Translations under genes and position numbers: made by a program
The notes under the pieces: generated by a model
Database searches by the model: none
What the model saw: the letters and a program-made list of their open reading frames with translations, nothing else
What the model was told of the DNA's origin: nothing
In this document: positions 47,539-58,304 of the stretch, one piece after another
Layout of the letters: every line of letters starts with the position of its first letter
Position numbering within the stretch: the stretch's first letter is position 1
NCBI GenBank assembly: GCA_004369045.1
Contig: ML213510.1
Location: 1,236,828-1,298,936 of the forward strand
Length of the DNA stretch: 62,109 bases
Direction: 5' to 3'
DNA from: Heliocybe sulcata
Lineage: Eukaryota > Basidiomycota > Agaricomycetes > Gloeophyllales > Gloeophyllaceae

Positions 47539-48374
47539 TGTGGCGTATGTGGCATTGTGGCATTTAAGAGCACAGCCTTCATGCAAGAAGCAGTGAGCCC
47601 GGGCCTGGTGGCCTCATTGCCAATAGCACCTGTGGCTCTGGGTGCAAGATCTGATCTTGCTCTTCATCTTTGGATTGTAAGCAGACCATTTCTCGCAGCC
47701 GAGGAAAGACGCCACGGTTTCTGATGATGTTAGCATGGTGACTGTGCATGCCACATTGTTCCATGGGTACATAGTCCGAATGAAGATCACTGCGAGTTGG
47801 TTTACTTGGCCTGACCTGGATATGAACTTGAAGCTTGTCCAATGCCGCTGTTATTATCCCGGGTGGTATTTCAGCAGCATAACCTACGTCATGAGGGGTT
47901 GCAAGGTGATGATGTCTATAGGGAGATGAATCAGTACTTTGCACGCTTTTCACCAAGTTGTATCGATATCGCCGCTGGCGTGTCGAAGGGATTCCATACA
48001 ACGTCGCCTCACGCGACCAACCCAGCGACCCCTCCAATTGGCTCGACGATCAGGCGGTCGCCACACCGGCAAATGCCGGACATGGGTGTGTAAACGCCCC
48101 GAGCAGGCTCTTCTGTCTTTACACGACCGTCAAGACACATTCCTCTATTGGCACTATCTTGTCTGTACAGTCGCAAATAATATTGCAGGCTCTTTTCAAT
48201 ACGCGACAGAGACAGTCTGACACATTCACGACAACTACTGATTTGAAGAGGCTAGGTTCCGGAGAGGACGCGCCCCGCACAGGAGAAGGCACTACGTGGT
48301 ACGTGCTCGACATATTTGAAGCTTGCTCAATACTGAAGCAATAGTTTCCGGCCAGCACTTGAGCACACCGGATA
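47539..48374. other. Divergent spacer with an open minus-strand frame
   Basis: This lies between the small gene (-) and the LRR gene (+). A 152-codon minus-strand frame (47,579-48,037) contains HHANIIRNRGVFPRLREM and may be upstream coding sequence of the small gene, but no splice joins it convincingly. Confidence 0.35.
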
Positions 48375-50076
48375 ATGATGGCGTCCATTGGAGTCCTGGC
48401 ACCTCCTTCCTCACCTCCTCTTTCGCCTACTCTGACTGAAGACTCGTCTGCACCTCCATCTCCTCGTGACGACATATTCATACCGGATGATCGTGTCTCA
48501 CACGAGCTTCCACTGCTTGACCCTTTCTCAGGATCTGTAAAGGCTGATCGGCCGCACCCTTCATATGAGAAGAAGTCCATAGCTACTCCTCCTGATACTC
48601 CAAACTCCAGTGCATCTACTGCGGAGTCCGCTGAGCAGAGGCGGGATGAGAGTCCACTGAGTCGAATCCGTTTCAGTGGTAGCCACGTGCGGATGTCGGA
48701 ACCTCTGTGGACGCCTGAGGAGAGCAGGGAGAATGCTGGATGGGAACAAACCTTCTCAACTATATTTGCTATAGACAATGCTACTGGTATGGAAGAAGAT
48801 GGCTTGGGGACACAGGTTTTACGGAGCGGAAGACACATAGTTATTGACAGGAGGTACGTCCCTCTCAGAGTACACGTGCTCACGAGTGACATGAAGACTA
48901 GCAATCAGGGCCTGACCTTCGTACCACCCTCAATCGCTGATCTGTCAAATCTGGTCAAATTATCGGAGAGGGAAGATGAGGCAGCGGCCGCGGTCCCGAA
49001 GAAGCCCGTGCAGCGAACGCTCGCGAGATCAGCCACCGCGCCCCCTACGAGATCACTCTTCGCTCGAGCAGATGCTCTCGCGAAGGTTACATCTGCAAAT
49101 GCGAAGCTCTTCTCGGGCTCTGGACCTGAGCACGAGATTCGTCTCTTCCTTCGAGGAAATGCAATCAGATTTCTTCCAAACGAGCTATTCACTCTGAGCA
49201 ACTTGACAGTGCTGACCCTCAGTAAGCGTGCTTCCACCTGTCTTACCAGGAGTCTGATTTCTAAGCCGCTTGCCCGAAGGCAATAATGTCCTTGAGATTC
49301 TTCCGCCAGAGATAGTGCATCTGGCCAACTTGAAGGAGCTCAATGTCGCGAACAACAAGCTCAGATATCTTCCTGCTGAGATCATTACCATGGAGATTGA
49401 CAAGCTTACTGTACAGCCGAACCCTTGGCTACCCCGACCACAATGCCCCTCCTCAAAGACATGTGATTCATCCCACATCGCATCCCCCACCACCGCGCTC
49501 ATCGGCCGGTTCGTCCCGCTAGCCGAGCTTGCACTGCGTCGGCTATTTGCGCCTGCTCATGAGCTGGGCTATTGCTCTCCGCTTGACGAAGAGGGCCGCC
49601 AACCGCTCCTCCATGCTCTCTACGGTACACCTCTTCCTCCTGAGTTCTCGTCACTTCTCCCACCACCTATCACCGCAGTCTTCGACGCGTGTGCGCCCGG
49701 CTCGATACCCCAGCCGGTTATGAAAGCCCGGAAGCCGCCTAAGCTCGTGCAGCTGCCTCGGCCGACGAAGGACCTAGGCGACGTGTGCAGGTACTGGGAA
49801 GGCGTGACAGGCGTCGGGGTGTGTCCATCTCCCAGACATCTGGAGAGCAGGGCCGAAGGATACCAAAAGCCTGTGTTTGTGCACCCCGCGGAGGAGAGGT
49901 ATACGTGGCAGCGTACGGCAGGCAAGCACGCTCTGGGCGGGGTCGTCTGTTTCTTGTGGAGAGGATGTCTGGAAGGATGTCTGGATTTCTTAGACGAGGA
50001 GGACTCGGCGGCAGCCGCGGAGGATGTTGATATGGATTCGGGATTCGGCGGGTTCAGGGCGGTCAGCTTTGCGTGA
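48375..50076 (+). CDS. Leucine-rich-repeat protein
   Basis: Two exons (48375-49221 and 49280-50076) are joined over a 58-nt intron (phase 1), giving 547 residues. The N-terminal ~200 residues are disordered and Ser/Pro-rich. Three LRRs follow, split by the intron: IRLFLRGNAIRFLPNELFTL, NLTVLTLSNNVLEILPPEIV and NLKELNVANNKLRYLPAEII. The C-terminal region contains LPRPTKDLGDVCRYWEGVTG and ends in an acidic stretch. LRRs of this short typical type serve as protein-binding platforms; the partner cannot be told. A possible retained intron at 48,855-48,907 (GTACGT ... AATCAG) was left unspliced because splicing creates a stop. Confidence 0.82.
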
Positions 50077-50286
50077 CCAAGGACATGTAAGAATAACAAC
50101 CATATGTATTCCTAGAGGAAAAATCGGGCGTTAGGCTTGTACATTCACCTACGGTTGTGTAGGTCGGAAGTACGTCCGTCATGAGGCAGGCTGCTCTGGC
50201 GAGAGGGCTTGCGCAAGGTGTCACCGTTTAACTTCCGAGGGCTCCCGGTCACCTGTTCATTGGCCCGGCGCTTCCCGAGCGTTCTA

Positions 50287-51451
50287 ATGCCTCTACCTTT
50301 TCGAACATATATGCTGCCCGGTATCTTGATGTCTCTCCCCGAAACTCCCAAGAAATGTAGCACGGTCTCACCTTATTTTTCGCCATCCGTCGAGTCTCGC
50401 TATTTTAATCTCGGAGCGCCGCACGTCGAGCATTATAGCGGAGGAAGTGTCGTGACTGCTCCTGCAGCGCGCAGAAGAACTGTATGGACAGTTCTTGCTG
50501 AACATGACAGCTCTGGATGCGATTCTGGAATAGGCGGCCCAAATGCGGTCGTCTCTACTTTCCAGTTTGAGAGATCACTCACGTATGACCCCGCATTCTT
50601 GAGCTTCGGTGACCTATTCATCCAGACGTACGATGAACTCTGGCACTCCAAGCCCATCCTGATTCAAGGTACACTCCTCTCTTGAGCTATTCTGTACGGC
50701 TACCGCCCAATGCGCATAACAGAGCACGTTAATCAAGATCCCTGGAAATTGTTGGTGGCAACAATGTTTCTGAATAAGACCGCTGGGCGAATATCTATCC
50801 CGATATTTTGGGAGGTCATGAAGAGGTGGGCGACGCCTCAAGAGCTCTCACTAGGTCGGGTCTCTTTCCAAGAGCTCGAGAAGCTCCACTAAGGTGTTTC
50901 AATACAGCGGATGCCACCGAGCTGATCGAGCTGATCAAGCCACTCGGGCTGCAACATCAGCGAGCCAAACGCCTGATACAGCTTTCGAGCGTGTACATGA
51001 GCAACCCGCCCTCACCAGATCTGCTTTACAGATCAAAGTCACCGCGCAAGAGGGTGCGTCCTACTGGAATACCCGGCGTATCGACTGGGTGCGATGCGTT
51101 GGAAGACACCGCGCAACCCGTTACGTATCCGCCTACTCCCATATCGCATCTACCAGGCGCCGGCCCCTATGCCTTGGACAGCTACAGGATCTTCTGCGTT
51201 CCCGGCGACGAGTGGAAGATTGTCAGACCTACTGACAAGGAGCTGATCAAGTACTTGGTATGTATCGCATTTGCTACCGTCTCCGCGGGCCTCACCAAAA
51301 TTTCACGTAGAAATGGAGATGGGCAATAACATCTTTCGACTTCTGGGATCCCGACCGTGGAATTGTGCGAAAGATTGAGCTTGCAGAAATGCAGTCGCTT
51401 ACCGCAGAACTAAGGGCTTCGCGAGGATCCCATGGTCTCGATGAACTATAG
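50287..51451 (+). CDS. MBD4-like HhH-GPD DNA glycosylase
   Basis: The model has four exons (50287-50668, 50723-50854, 50908-51257, 51311-51451) totalling 1005 nt and 334 residues. The fold signature begins DPWKLLVATMFLNKTAGRIS, typical of the MBD4/HhH-GPD superfamily. It continues with the helix-hairpin-helix LPGAGPYALDSYRIFC, in which Asp262 is the expected catalytic residue. MBD4 removes T or U from G mismatches in nuclear DNA. No methyl-CpG-binding domain is present; the N-terminal 130 residues look disordered. Compared with the animal enzyme there is an extra ~35-residue insertion before the hairpin. The ATG at 50,287 is the first in frame. A transposon starts 18 bp after the stop. Confidence 0.85.
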
Positions 51452-51469
51452 ATGCAGCGTCGTCACTTC

Positions 51470-51490
51470 CATCAGGGAAAACCTCCCGCC
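51470..51490 (+). repeat. Left terminal inverted repeat of Plavaka element
   Basis: Begins CATCAGGGAAAACCTCCC and pairs with 57,791-57,811 with one mismatch over 21 bp. Confidence 0.8.
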
Positions 51491-51499
51491 CGAATTCGG

Positions 51500-51620
51500 G
51501 CTAATGTCGTCTAATTTCGTCTAATTCCGTCGGATTAGCCTGTTAGGTCTATTCCACAAGGTCTCACTAATTTAGATGAATTAGTTCAGCAATACTGCGA
51601 CAATAGATGTCTGTTAGATC
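51500..51620. repeat. Left subterminal CTAAT-rich repeats
   Basis: Several copies of GTCTAAT(T) and related TTAG motifs lie within about 120 bp of the left end (for example GTCGTCTAATTTCGTCTAAT). They mirror GTTAG/TTAGT motifs at 57,680-57,780. Confidence 0.6.
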
Positions 51621-51723
51621 ACTATTAGCTCATTTGGGCATGAGATGTTGTGACAGTACTCGTATATATTGCACCTCAGACGGAGCACAACAGCATGTCT
51701 ACAGTATGGTATATCGTCGAAAA

Positions 51724-54212
51724 TCACTCCTCGCTCATTCCCGCCAAGTCCAGCAACGCGAGGATGTTCGACTTCGCCTGACTTGACCTCGCCATGGTAC
51801 TGCCACTGAGACGCGAGGACATCAGTCCAATCGAGCGGACATGATATCTCAGATATTTGTACATACCTCGCTTGGACATAGAGCCTATGCATGGTCGAAT
51901 GGTACGCGCGCGGATGGCGCTGGTGAATGCCCGCTAAGACGCTCATATTATCCTCGTACTGATTGGCATACTCGTCCGCGGAGAATTTCCGGGCCTTCTT
52001 ATCGCGCGCCTTCCAGTCCGACAAGGACGCATAGATCTAATAATGACAGCGGTTAGTCGGTAGCCAGGAGGGAATGAATGCACATACAGCAGTGGAGACC
52101 AGAGCCATCATGGCTCCTGGAATCTCCTTCTCGGAGTCCTTGTCTGTAAGTGTCGAGACGAACAAGTCCGAATATTGACTTGCTATACTTGAAGGGCCGG
52201 CGAAGAACTGTGCGCGCAATATATCAATGAAGATTTGATGCTCGTACGGCGCGTTGGCCTTGTGTGTGCGACGCTGTCCACAAGAAATTGATTTAGCGCA
52301 GCATAACCACAATGACTCGAGAATACAAGACCAACCTCGACATCGAGCGGGTAAATATACTGCAGGTCCTTCTGGAGCCAGTCGATGTCCGAGACGAGCT
52401 CGTCTCGCTGCTGGAGACCATAGCTTGTCATTACCTGCAAGTCCGTCAACTTCTTGATGTTCCCGCGAAGAGTGCTGATGCGTTGATTGGGCTTGCGCAG
52501 CAGCATGTAAATCAGATTTTCGGTCGCGCTAGACAATGGATATCACGATGATGTAACGCACCAAGGCAGCCATGTCAGCCGCGTAAGCCTTATCGGCTGA
52601 CAGGCGTTGGAGCATCCGTGGTAGGTGTTGCTCCCGAGATGCTGATTGGAGGGCCTGGACACTGATCTTGCTGCGTTGGACTTTGTCCGGGAAAGCATGC
52701 ACGAACAATATGTAGCGCATGACATCATTGATTGCACCGCGGACGATTGACTGGACCTCTGAGTGCTGGGCGTTCAGGGACAGCTCACCGCCACTGGTCG
52801 GCCAGACCAGATCTGGTGCGACATCCGAGTCAGTCGTGTGGGTCTGCACGATCTCAGCCTTTCCCTATACGAGACCGTTGTTAGCACATCAAGGGTATGA
52901 TACGCTGGATCATAATTACGATCACTTGACTGCTGCGGGCCTCTATATTCCTCAGCGCCTTCTTCAAAGTCGCCGCATCGATCTCTGTCTTTCCCTGTCC
53001 AGTTGATTTCCACTTCGGTTCCTAATGATGGCAGTAAGTTGGCGACAGAGGATACAGCAAAATCATGAGTATGTACCTCGACGTCACGCCGCTTGCCCCA
53101 GCTCCTCTGTTTGCCAGATCTATCACTCTGTCGGGGCTGATGGGGAGCGGTCCGTGCCTTCTCACTGACATTCCCTGTACTAGCCCTGTTCTTTGGAACC
53201 TGGTAGAAGACTTCCTCATTGTCGCTGTCCAGCGCAGGTTGGGGCTCGGTGTCGTCCTCATTATCCTCGTCAGAGCCCATAGTAGTCGGAGGGATACTTG
53301 CAGTCGAGAGGGAGCTATGGATGGAGATGTTGCTAGAGCGGAGGGAGAGCGTCGACGGAGTTGTAGTGTCCTTCTGTTTGCTGGTCGTCCAGTGGGGCTG
53401 CTATAGATCGTGACACGGCAGAGCCAAAACATTTACTCAACATGCTCAATGTGCCATGACATGCTCACCTCGATGGCGAGGATACTCGCTAACCGATCTG
53501 GTTGCTTGCCGCGAAGCTCTTTGAGTAGTTCGTCATCCGAGACTATGGCTTCATCTGCCTGGGAGTCGCTATCGTCCGAGTTCTCGCCATTGTCTTCGAA
53601 GGCACTACCTTGGCTTGCATCCGAGCTCTCCTCATCAGCGGCATTGGGTACAGCTAAGAAAACACGTATCTAAATACCCCGGCGTGCTGTAGCGAAAACC
53701 GGATCCCTACCTGCTGGAGCTCTGGTGCGGGCTGGAACGTTGTCGTTGTTGTCGTCGTCGTCATCAGATGGTTGGTCCAAGTCAATGTCGGGTGGGAGAT
53801 GACGCTGCTCTAAAATGGATGACAACCGTGTGAGTCCGAGAGATTAATGTCCATTTAAGTGAAGCAATGGACATACTTTGGACATCTGTACCCTTTTCTG
53901 CACGTTCTGGGATAGTTACAGTCATCGTGGACAGCTGCAAAGTAGAAGACCAATTACCGGATTTCGAACGCTTGACAGCGGCTTGCTCGGCGACGTTTGA
54001 GGTAGTGCACTTTCGGGTCTTTTTATCATCTTTCCAGACTACAGCAACCATGCAAATAGATCTGTAACTAGGAGCTGCAAGCACCTACCGGCATTTTCGA
54101 GCGCAACGGATTTTGCTTGCCTAGAAGGGCGGGAAGGCACCTGGGACTGTGCTTGCACTAGGACAGCATCGGACTTTGCTCGAGCTGGACGAGTCGTCTT
54201 ACGACGCGACAT
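51724..54212 (-). CDS. Plavaka accessory protein, DUF6532-like
   Basis: This is an intron-rich gene on the minus strand (at least ten exons) from ATG 54,212 to TGA 51,724-51,726. I could splice the whole length with GT-AG introns and matching phases, about 620 residues. The N-terminal part is basic, then acidic and Ser-rich (DNNDNVPARTRAP, EESSDASQGS). The C-terminal ~300 residues are helical, with VRGAINDVMRYILFVHAFPD, HKANAPYEHQIFIDILRAQF and SDWKARDKKARKFSADEYAN. This matches my memory of the DUF6532 domain often found beside Plavaka transposases. Its job is unknown; DNA binding or end recognition is inference. Confidence 0.72.
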
Positions 54213-54456
54213 CCTGGGATGATATGTTGCTCACAAGCTGAGGAAAGCAGCGGTGAGCGGACGAAAGGAAAGGTGGAAAATTTCAAGGTAAGGAATCAAC
54301 CCACCGATACGCTGACTTTGAATTTCGTGATATCGCGTGTAACAACCACGGCGGCGGAAAGCCGAACTGCCGCATTAAACCAGCACCGCCAGTCAGCCTG
54401 AAGTACGGAAGATCGTGCAGCTCAGCCAGCGTATACGATCGTGCTCGCAGCTTGCT

Positions 54457-57400
54457 ATGCCTGTTTGCCCCGGCTGTCATAAAGAATTCAGTCACTCCGG
54501 ATATTCCAATCACATCGCACAGACAACCAGACCAGCATGTGCTGGAGCGCACCTATACACTCAAGATTTCCCTGGTACTGATCCAGCTCAGGATGCCGAT
54601 GACCTGCATGTGGTCCCCGAGCCATTTCAAGGCGACTTCTTTGGTTCATACGAGGATGACGACTTCGAATGGCCTCAGGATGACGGTATGGGAGATGAGG
54701 ATTTTTCCGGCAGGGATTTGCTGTCCGATTATGACTCCAGCATCAACTCCGAGCTGGAGGAAGGCGGTTGGGAGCCGCCGCCGGAACCGCACCTGAGTAG
54801 CGATGCTACTATGGGACCTGGACTCAGCATTGGAGATGAAGCTGTAGAGGATGTACCTGACAGCTCACCTGTGGATGCACGGGAGTCATCGCTCTGGTAT
54901 AAGCAGCTCACTGTGAATGCCTTCCCGGGCGGATGGGCAGGTGCTCCAGTTGACTCTTCAGACCCGCAATCTCCATCAGTATACGAGAAGTACAAGAATT
55001 GCATCGATGCATCCGGAGCTAACCCCTGGGCACCATTCAAGTCACGGCTAGACTGGGAGTTTGCAAGATGGGCCAAAACACGAGGCCCTGGATCGACTGC
55101 TGTGACGGAACTTCTGAGCATCGAAGGGGTGGGTACATTGAGTACTGAAACGTACACATTGTCAAAGAGCTGAGATTCTGAATTGGGATTCGCCTGCGCG
55201 TATAGGTCCACGACGCGCTCGATCTATCATATAAGAACGCGCGTGAGTTGAGCAGGATAATCGATGAGGAGCTCACATCGGGTCGACCAGCTTTCAAGCG
55301 TGAAGAGATTGTCATCTCGGGGGAAGCCTTCGACGTGTATTTCCGTGATATAATGCAATGTACTGCTGCATTGTTCGGGGATCCCGAGTTTGCCTCTCAT
55401 CTCGTATTTGCACCAGAACGCCACTACGCAGATGCTGACAAGACAACCAGAGTTTACCACGATATGTATACTGGGAAATGGTGGTGGTCAACACAGGTCA
55501 GTCGCAGCATCGTACAATCGTCGTGGAAGTTTTGCTCACTTTTATATTCCGATAGAAAATACTGGAACACCAGAAGCCGGGCGCCACGATAATTCCTATC
55601 ATTATATCATCAGACAAAACACAGCTCACATTATTCCGTAACAAAACAGCATACCCTGTCTACATGACTATCGGAAATCTACCAAAGGAGATTCGACGTA
55701 AACCATCACGGCGAGGCCAGATTCTGCTTGGCTACTTACCCACAACAAAGCTCAGTCATATTAGCAACAAAGCTGCTCGCCGCCGTGCACTGGCGAACTT
55801 ATTCCATGCTTGTATGCGTCACATTCTCGGGCCAATCAAGGTACCAGGTGTCGAGGGGACTCGCATGGTGAGCGGAGATGGTGTCGTCCGCAGGGGACAT
55901 CCTATATTCGCAACGTACATAGGCGATTATCCAGAACAGGTCCTAGTAACTGGGTGCAAGACAGGGCTTTGTCCAAAAGGCACGATTCCTCGTGAAGCGT
56001 TGGGGAGCGGGACACGGGACTGCGCGCTCCGCGACCTCGGCCATGTGCTTGATGCACTGGCTGCGATTGATGAAGGTCCTGTTGCATTCACACGGGCGTG
56101 TGAAGACGCTGGCATAAAGCCGATATTTCACCCGTTCTGGGAGGACCTTCCCTATGTCAATATATTCCGATCCATAACTCCCGACATTCTACATCAGCTC
56201 TACCAAGGAGTCGTCAAGCACCTGCTATTGTGGCTGAAAGAGGTGTATGGCCCAGTCGAGCTTGATGCTCGCTGCCGACGCCTACCGCCCAATCACAACA
56301 TTAGGATCTTTTCGAATGGCATCACCACACTATCAAAGGTTACCGGGAAAGAGCATGGCGATATATGCCGCTTTCTCATGGCTCTGACGATTGGGCTCCC
56401 TCCGCGCAATCTTGAGTTCGGCCGTTCAATGCCCCGTTTGATCCGGACAGTTCGCGCTCTCTTGGATTTTCTATATCTTGCACAGTACCCCTTACAGACT
56501 TTGAAGACTCTGGAGGCACTGGAGAACGCTCGTACTCGCTTCCACGAGAATAAGTCTATTTTTGTGGAGCTGGGCGTGCGCAGCCACTTCAATCTGCCGA
56601 AGCTGCACTCGCTTGACCACTACGGGGACTCTGTGCAGCTCTTTGGCACGACCGACAATTACAACACGGAACATTCTGAACGGCTCCACATCGATTTCGC
56701 AAAGGACACCTACCGTGCAACTAACAAGAAGGATGAATTCCCCCAAATGACCGTCTGGCTTGAGCGGAAGGAGAAGATCGAGCGTCACTCAGCATATATA
56801 CAATGGCGCCTTACACAAGCTGCATACCCAAGAGGGCTATCTGCGCCGGCTCCTCCTGATCCTATTCTTCACATCAAGATGGCGCGTCATCCCTCGGCGA
56901 AGGCCGTGCCGTTTTCAAGTCTAGTCGCAGACTACGGCGCGGCTTCTTTCCGCGACGCCTTGGCACGCTTCGTGGTGAAGTGGAGAAATCCGTCCCTAAC
57001 GGCGGCTCAGGTTGAACGTTCACTAGGCAGCATCTACTTCAGGTTTCGGACGGTACCAGTATTTCACAAGATCAAATTCTATAACGAGCATGCCATGGGC
57101 TACGACGGCTCCACACAGGCACTAGATGTTGTGCGTGTAAGACCATCTCGTAAGGACAAGAGGCAGCACACTGTACCTGGCAGATTCGATACGGTCTTGG
57201 TGAACGATGGGACAGGAGCAGCATTTGGCGTGCAAGGTGAGCACCGAGCAGTATACTATGACATGGATGTTTATGCTCTTCACTCGCAGGCTACCGTGTT
57301 GGTCAGATCAGAGTCGTGTTTCGTTTGCCCAAGAGGGCAACGGATGACCTCTTCCCGGGCCTTATAGACCTGCCGGAGCACCTGGCGTACATTGAGTGGT

Positions 57401-57648
57401 TCACGCTGTTCTCTGTCAGGCCGGATCGTGACCACAGAATGTATAAGATCTCGCGGCAGCTACGGAATGATGGTGCTCGTATTGCTAGCATCATACCTAT
57501 CTCGAATATTCGCCGAAGCTGTCACCTGCTACCTGAGTTCGGCCCTGTAGTGCCTCGTGAATGGACAAGCAGCAATGTCCTCGACGAAGCTCGATATTTC
57601 TTTGTGAATTGCTTTCTAGATAGACATACATACATGACAGTATACTAG
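54457..57648 (+). CDS. Plavaka transposase
   Basis: The model has four exons (54457-55128, 55206-55496, 55556-57236, 57290-57648) totalling 3003 nt and 1000 residues. The N-terminus has a C2H2-like zinc-finger motif (CPGCHKEFSHSGYSNH). An acidic region and the transposase core follow, with conserved stretches DMYTGKWWWSTQ, IIISSDKTQLTLF, PVYMTIGNLPKEIRRKPSRR, YVNIFRSITPDILHQLYQG and HLAYIEWFTLFS. These identify it as the Plavaka family, which has an RNase-H-like DDE core; I did not assign the three catalytic acids with certainty. All introns are in phase and there is no stop or frameshift, so the enzyme may be active. Confidence 0.9.
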
Positions 57649-57679
57649 TAACTCCGGCAATCGCAAAAATATCATTATG

Positions 57680-57780
57680 CTCTTGTTAGTGTTTCGTTAG
57701 CTTGATTAACGTGAGTTAACGTCGGGTTAGAGCGTCATTAGTGCATTAGTCTCAGTTAGTGAACTGATATACCTAATTAG
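57680..57780. repeat. Right subterminal GTTAG-rich repeats
   Basis: Repeated GTTAG and ATTAGT motifs precede the right inverted end. They are complementary in sense to those near the left end. Confidence 0.6.
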
Positions 57781-57790
57781 CCGAAATCTC

Positions 57791-57811
57791 GGCGGGAGGT
57801 TTTTCCTGATG
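57791..57811 (-). repeat. Right terminal inverted repeat of Plavaka element
   Basis: Ends GGGAGGTTTTTCCTGATG. It matches the left end in inverse orientation with one mismatch. Confidence 0.8.
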
Positions 57812-58304
57812 TCAGTACTCGTGGATATCGATAAATAGTACGGAGTTACAAAAAGTCGTACAAAAAGCTTGCGAAGCCCTGGTATCCTGCTATGCTCCAT
57901 TGTGGAGTTAGTCAAACATAACGATATCATGCGCAATAATCTAAGGCAGAGCTTCGAAACTCAGAAACTCCTCAGTGTCGAGTTTCTGGAGCTGGTATGT
58001 GTTTGTAAGGGAGCGCCCGATGTGGCGTGTATTTGGTACTGTTTGGCAGGCACGCGGTTGTAGCGGAGGTTGAAGGAGATGAGCGCTAGACTCTTACTAC
58101 TACCTCAGAACTGCTTTACTGTATCGTCGTGTATCATCAACAAGGATAAGGTCCTGTTCTGTGCTTGTGATCTAAGTGTACAAGATATACGGGCGGTACG
58201 TTGGTAGTTCTACACTTTTTTGAACACTTACCGCATTCAAAAAATTTTCTTTGGACGCAACCTTGTTGCGATAACGACGCACCAAGTAATCGCGAAAGGC
58301 CGCG
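57812..58304 (+). other. Presumed LTR and leader of the retrotransposon
   Basis: Non-coding DNA before gag. The size is compatible with a short LTR plus leader. A second LTR would be needed to define it. Confidence 0.35.

Larger units (their letters stand above)
51470..57811. mobile_element. Plavaka-type DNA transposon, apparently intact
   Basis: This 6,342-bp element is bounded by inverted ends that match at 20 of 21 positions: CATCAGGGAAAACCTCCC... at the left and, read inwards, CATCAGGAAAAACCTCCC... at the right. Inside the ends are clusters of short CTAAT/GTTAG motifs, probably transposase-binding subterminal repeats. It holds two divergently transcribed genes, a DUF6532-like gene (-) and the transposase (+), both open throughout. 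Plavaka elements belong to the CMC (CACTA) group and are known from Agaricomycetes. No target-site duplication is obvious in the immediate flanks. Intact frames and near-perfect ends suggest recent activity. Confidence 0.85.

Noticed and set aside
48119-48904. 261-codon minus-strand frame opposite the LRR gene
   Set aside because: It overlaps a well-supported plus-strand coding exon and has no recognisable content; an antisense shadow.
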